A stretch of DNA of 26,140 nt from DATKKX01 sp035542775 (GTDB lineage: Bacteria > Planctomycetota > Phycisphaerae > UBA1845 > UTPLA1): assembly GCA_035542775.1 (NCBI GenBank), contig DATKKX010000394.1, positions 1-26,140 on the forward strand, written 5' to 3'. Both the position numbers and the translations under genes were made by a program. Position 1 is the first letter of the stretch; each line of letters starts with the position of its first letter. Under the pieces are notes generated by a model. That model worked only from the letters and a program-made list of their open reading frames with translations. It ran no database searches and was not told the DNA's origin. Positions 23,408-26,140 of this stretch are shown here, in pieces.

Positions 23408-25213
23408 TTAAGCCGGCTCCTGCGACCGAGCCGCCGGCGCCTTCAAAATCGGCGGCTTGTCGTGCTCTTCCTCGATTTTCGATAGCTCGAGTTCCTCGAA
23501 CACGACCGGCGGGGCGAGGATGGTTCCGGCGGCGCCGCCTCCGCGCAGACCTCCGCCGGTGTGGTGGTAGACATACGGCGTGTCGCCGGCGGCGATGATG
23601 CGCCTGAGCTCCTTGAGGTCCACTGCGCCGAACTGGCAGCCGCGGAAGGGTTCCTCATGCCCGTCGCTGACAAAGACCTTGTAGGCCACGACCGGCTCGC
23701 CGACGGCCTCTCCGCCCGCCGCGTCGCCTTCACGAGGCCGCATTCCCCGCCTCCGCCCGCGGCCCTCGCCTGGAGACGTGAAGCCCCTCGCCGACGCCAG
23801 CGACCTGACCCGCACGCCATATTCCAAGCCTGCATCCTTGGCCGCTTCGATCAAGGCTTCCTTCAACTTGTCGGCGGCCACGCCGTTCTTGTCTTTGATA
23901 AAGAGGGAAGCGCAGCACGCCCGTGGATCGCCCCCGGCTGCGATGCGACCGTGCCCGTTGGAACCGGAGAGCTTCTTTACCGGCGTGCGCGACATGCACA
24001 ACTTCTCGAGCTTGCCGTCCTTGACCAGGTCGACGCGCTCGGCCGCCACGCCTTCGTCGTCGTACTCATAGTGCCCCAAGAGACTCCTGCCCTCGAACCG
24101 GGCTAGGCTGGGATCATCCCACACCTGGAAGGACTTGGGCAGGATAACAGTGCCCAGCTTGTTCTCCAGGCTTGCCCTCTGCGCCGCCCCTCTCGATGAT
24201 TCGCCGATGGGATCGGGACGTCCCGCCAGCCCATCGGCCAGCAGCGCCTGGAAGAGCTGCGCCGATGCCATATCGTCAAACATCACCGGCCCGTTGTACC
24301 GCTCGAGGATCGAAGCCGCCGCCGTCGCCGTCAACTCCGCCACGAGATCGTCGATATTCTTGAGAATCTTATCGATCGACGGCAGGTCAGTGGTCGTCTG
24401 GCCGGCGTAGGTGCGCCGACTCGACAGGCGCATACCGTCCTCCGCCTGAACCTCTGCGGTGACGGTCAGCAGCACCCTGGTGTCGGGCACCCGCATCCGC
24501 GTGCCCTCGGAGTTGACGACATAGGAATTACCTGCTCCGACCGTCAACTGAACGCCCGAATCCTGAACCTGCTTGTACTTCTTGAACTGCGCGGAAACAC
24601 GCTGAACGTTCTTCTCCCACTCGGCCCTGTGAAAGTTCAGCACCGCCGTGGAGCCGATATGCTCGACGGCCTTGACCGAAGAGAAGTCGTTGGGCCGGTC
24701 CGCGACGTTCTTGCTCTTCAAATAGGCCCGCTTCCTGGTCAGAGTTTCCACGGCCTCCTTGTAGTCGTCATCGGCGGCTCGCCAGATGGCCTGGCGGATG
24801 GCCATGTAGTCGTCGTCGAGCGGCAAGGCGGATAGTCTGCCCATGGCCATTCGACCGCGACCGCCGCCTCCGAAGCCTCCTCCACCCTCGGAGAAGTTGG
24901 TGTTGTCGAGCTCCATCGAACCAACCCGCACCTGGCAGTTGAACCGCCGGGAGCGGCTGTGCTGCGAGCTGGTGATGGCGCCAAACTCGCCCGCGATTCG
25001 ATAGGCAATCAAATCGTCCACCGCGAACTGGACGAAGTAGGGCTGCTCCAGGTCTTCCATTTGCAGCTTCATCGAGCGAGCAAGCTCATCGACCATCGCT
25101 CGCATCAGAACGGTGCTGTCAGGAAGCTTCTCTTCCGCGGCAACGGCGGAACTCGCCCGGACCGCGACCAGCGTCACGATCACCACAAATCCTCGCAGTA
25201 ATTGGCAATTCAC
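23408..25213 (-). CDS. Exported TldE/PmbA-like protein lacking the metal-binding motif
   Basis: A 601-residue protein of the TldD/PmbA superfamily, whose classic members mature peptides in the cytoplasm. Here the N-terminus is a signal peptide (about 1-26, VTLVAVRASSAVAAEE). The N-terminal domain includes QPYFVQFAVDDLIAYRIAGEFGAI. At about residues 310-330, where TldD has HExxxH, the sequence reads GPVMFDDMASAQLFQALL, so zinc ligands are missing, as in TldE. The C-terminal beta domain has RFEGRSLLGHYEYDDEGVAAE and SRTPVKKLSGSNGHGR. Two Gly/Arg-rich insertions are present (GGGGFGGGGRGR; GEGRGRRRGMRPRE). I start at GTG 25213, which has AGGAG 8 bases upstream; an in-frame ATG at 25264 would spoil the signal peptide. 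It follows the active partner by 85 bases. Confidence 0.82.
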   Translation of the reverse strand: MNCQLLRGFVVIVTLVAVRASSAVAAEEKLPDSTVLMRAMVDELARSMKLQMEDLEQPYFVQFAVDDLIAYRIAGEFGAITSSQHSRSRRFNCQVRVGSMELDNTNFSEGGGGFGGGGRGRMAMGRLSALPLDDDYMAIRQAIWRAADDDYKEAVETLTRKRAYLKSKNVADRPNDFSSVKAVEHIGSTAVLNFHRAEWEKNVQRVSAQFKKYKQVQDSGVQLTVGAGNSYVVNSEGTRMRVPDTRVLLTVTAEVQAEDGMRLSSRRTYAGQTTTDLPSIDKILKNIDDLVAELTATAAASILERYNGPVMFDDMASAQLFQALLADGLAGRPDPIGESSRGAAQRASLENKLGTVILPKSFQVWDDPSLARFEGRSLLGHYEYDDEGVAAERVDLVKDGKLEKLCMSRTPVKKLSGSNGHGRIAAGGDPRACCASLFIKDKNGVAADKLKEALIEAAKDAGLEYGVRVRSLASARGFTSPGEGRGRRRGMRPREGDAAGGEAVGEPVVAYKVFVSDGHEEPFRGCQFGAVDLKELRRIIAAGDTPYVYHHTGGGLRGGGAAGTILAPPVVFEELELSKIEEEHDKPPILKAPAARSQEPA

Positions 25214-25298
25214 TGTCTTGCTCCTGATCCAAGTCACCAACCGGCGCGAGGGAAGAATCCACAAAGCCCGGTCCTTCCCGATCGTGCCGGGAGTTCAA

Positions 25299-26140
25299 TC
25301 ACTTCTCCGGTTTTTCCTGGCTCGGCTGCGTACCTCTGTCCTTTTCCTTGCCTTTGTCGGCGATGGGCGGCGGCAGGATCGGCGGCTTGTCCTGCTCGCG
25401 GGTCCGCTTCTCCACCTCGATCTGCGAGATCAGGATGCTGGGAGAAACGGCTGACACGGGCACCCAGCCCGACTCCGCCCCGCAGCTCCCGTTGAACACC
25501 GCCGGATCATCGCCCGTGCACTCGATCTTGGAGAAGCAGGTCAGCGGCGTGCCGACCAGATCGACCCCGCGGACCAACTCGTCCGGGCGACCGTCGGCGT
25601 ACACTTTGTACACCACGACCGGGAGGACCTTGAAAACCTGGGCCCCGGCCCGCTGCGTCCCGGTGAACCCCCCCGTGATGTCGTCGAAGAGCAGGCCGTA
25701 CGGCTTGTCCTGCTTCTTGCACTCGTCGATGAGCATTTGCTTGAGTTTCTCGAACGGCACGCACTTGCCGGATTCGACAATCAGATTGCCCTGGCGCGAC
25801 ACCGCCTTGTACCCGGGGGCGCGCCGGCCATGGCCGTTGGATTGGGCGAAGTCCTTCAGCGGCGAGCGCGACATCAGGAAAGTCTTGAGCACGCCGCCAT
25901 CGACCAGCTTGACGTTCGTGGCGGCGACGCCCTGGTCGTCAAACGCGTAGTGCCCGCGCAGGTCCTCGCCTTTGAACTCGGCCGTCGTCGGGTCGTCGCG
26001 CACAGTGATGAAAGACGGCAGGATGGACTCTCCGACTTTCTTGGCATAAGTCTGACCTTCCTCGATGTCCTTCTGGCGGTGCCCCTCGATGCGGTGCCCG
26101 AAGATCTCGTGGAAGAATACCCCGCTGGCCCTGTTCAACA
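25299..26140 (-). CDS. TldD-like metalloprotease, N-terminus beyond window edge
   Basis: The visible 280 C-terminal residues belong to a TldD-family protein. The catalytic HExxxH motif is intact: ASGVFFHEIFGHRIEGHRQ, with H-E-I-F-G-H holding the zinc ligands. The beta domain follows with FKGEDLRGHYAFDDQGVAAT, MSRSPLKDFAQSNGHGR and GKCVPFEKLKQMLIDECK. The end is a charged tail rich in Lys, Pro and Glu. The true start lies outside the window, so a signal peptide cannot be checked, but the next gene is an exported relative without the motif. The two probably form a heterodimer in the way of TldD/TldE, with this subunit active. The two C-termini share the phrase DKPPIL, pointing to duplication from one ancestor. 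Confidence 0.87.
   Translation of the reverse strand, partial: LNRASGVFFHEIFGHRIEGHRQKDIEEGQTYAKKVGESILPSFITVRDDPTTAEFKGEDLRGHYAFDDQGVAATNVKLVDGGVLKTFLMSRSPLKDFAQSNGHGRRAPGYKAVSRQGNLIVESGKCVPFEKLKQMLIDECKKQDKPYGLLFDDITGGFTGTQRAGAQVFKVLPVVVYKVYADGRPDELVRGVDLVGTPLTCFSKIECTGDDPAVFNGSCGAESGWVPVSAVSPSILISQIEVEKRTREQDKPPILPPPIADKGKEKDRGTQPSQEKPEK

Noticed and set aside
1..26140. tRNA, rRNA, CRISPR, insertion-sequence and attachment-site signals
   Set aside because: I looked for T-loop motifs, regularly spaced direct repeats, transposase patterns and terminal repeats while reading both strands and found none I could support. Small RNAs without obvious motifs could be missed.

Overview
The window is GC-rich, tightly packed bacterial DNA with about 21 protein genes and no RNA genes, CRISPR arrays or insertion sequences that I can see. 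It most resembles a free-living member of the Planctomycetota, perhaps the Phycisphaerae lineage. The strongest hint is a large secreted cysteine peptidase ending in a dockerin-like double calcium-loop repeat, with no cellulosome genes nearby. A very large secreted GH38 enzyme with PA14 and chitobiase-type C-terminal domains, and the many exported proteins, fit the same picture. The lineage call is inference from protein style, not from a marker gene.

Left part (1-5009). A secreted SIMPL-domain protein runs off the left edge. It is divergent from a PilZ (c-di-GMP binding) protein and a UbiA-type decaprenyl-phosphate phosphoribosyltransferase. A minus-strand cluster follows, read right to left: a small exported cysteine-rich protein, a di-haem cytochrome c peroxidase and an exported rubrerythrin. 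I read this as a cell-envelope peroxide defence group.

Middle (5653-12158). motA and motB form a flagellar stator operon on the minus strand, divergent from a degenerate receiver-domain protein. Next come a polyferredoxin of NapG type and, divergently, a Fur-family regulator; a palindrome and a promoter overlap between them. A small exported PepSY-like protein and an HtrA/DegP serine protease follow on the minus strand.

Right part (12771-26140). The secreted GH38 glycosidase (+) and the C25 (gingipain-like) peptidase (-) converge on a clear bidirectional hairpin terminator. The peptidase has a near-consensus sigma70-type promoter. Beyond it lie a PtsN-like EIIA protein (-) and urocanate hydratase hutU (+), with a DUF6398-like gene after hutU. 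The window ends in an exported TldD/TldE-like pair in which only the upstream partner keeps the metalloprotease motif.

Several themes recur: export and envelope quality control (HtrA, TldD/TldE-like, C25, SIMPL), peroxide/iron handling (peroxidase, rubrerythrin, Fur, polyferredoxin), and motility/c-di-GMP (MotAB, PilZ). Intergenic regions carry several long GC-rich hairpins, mostly without U-tracts.
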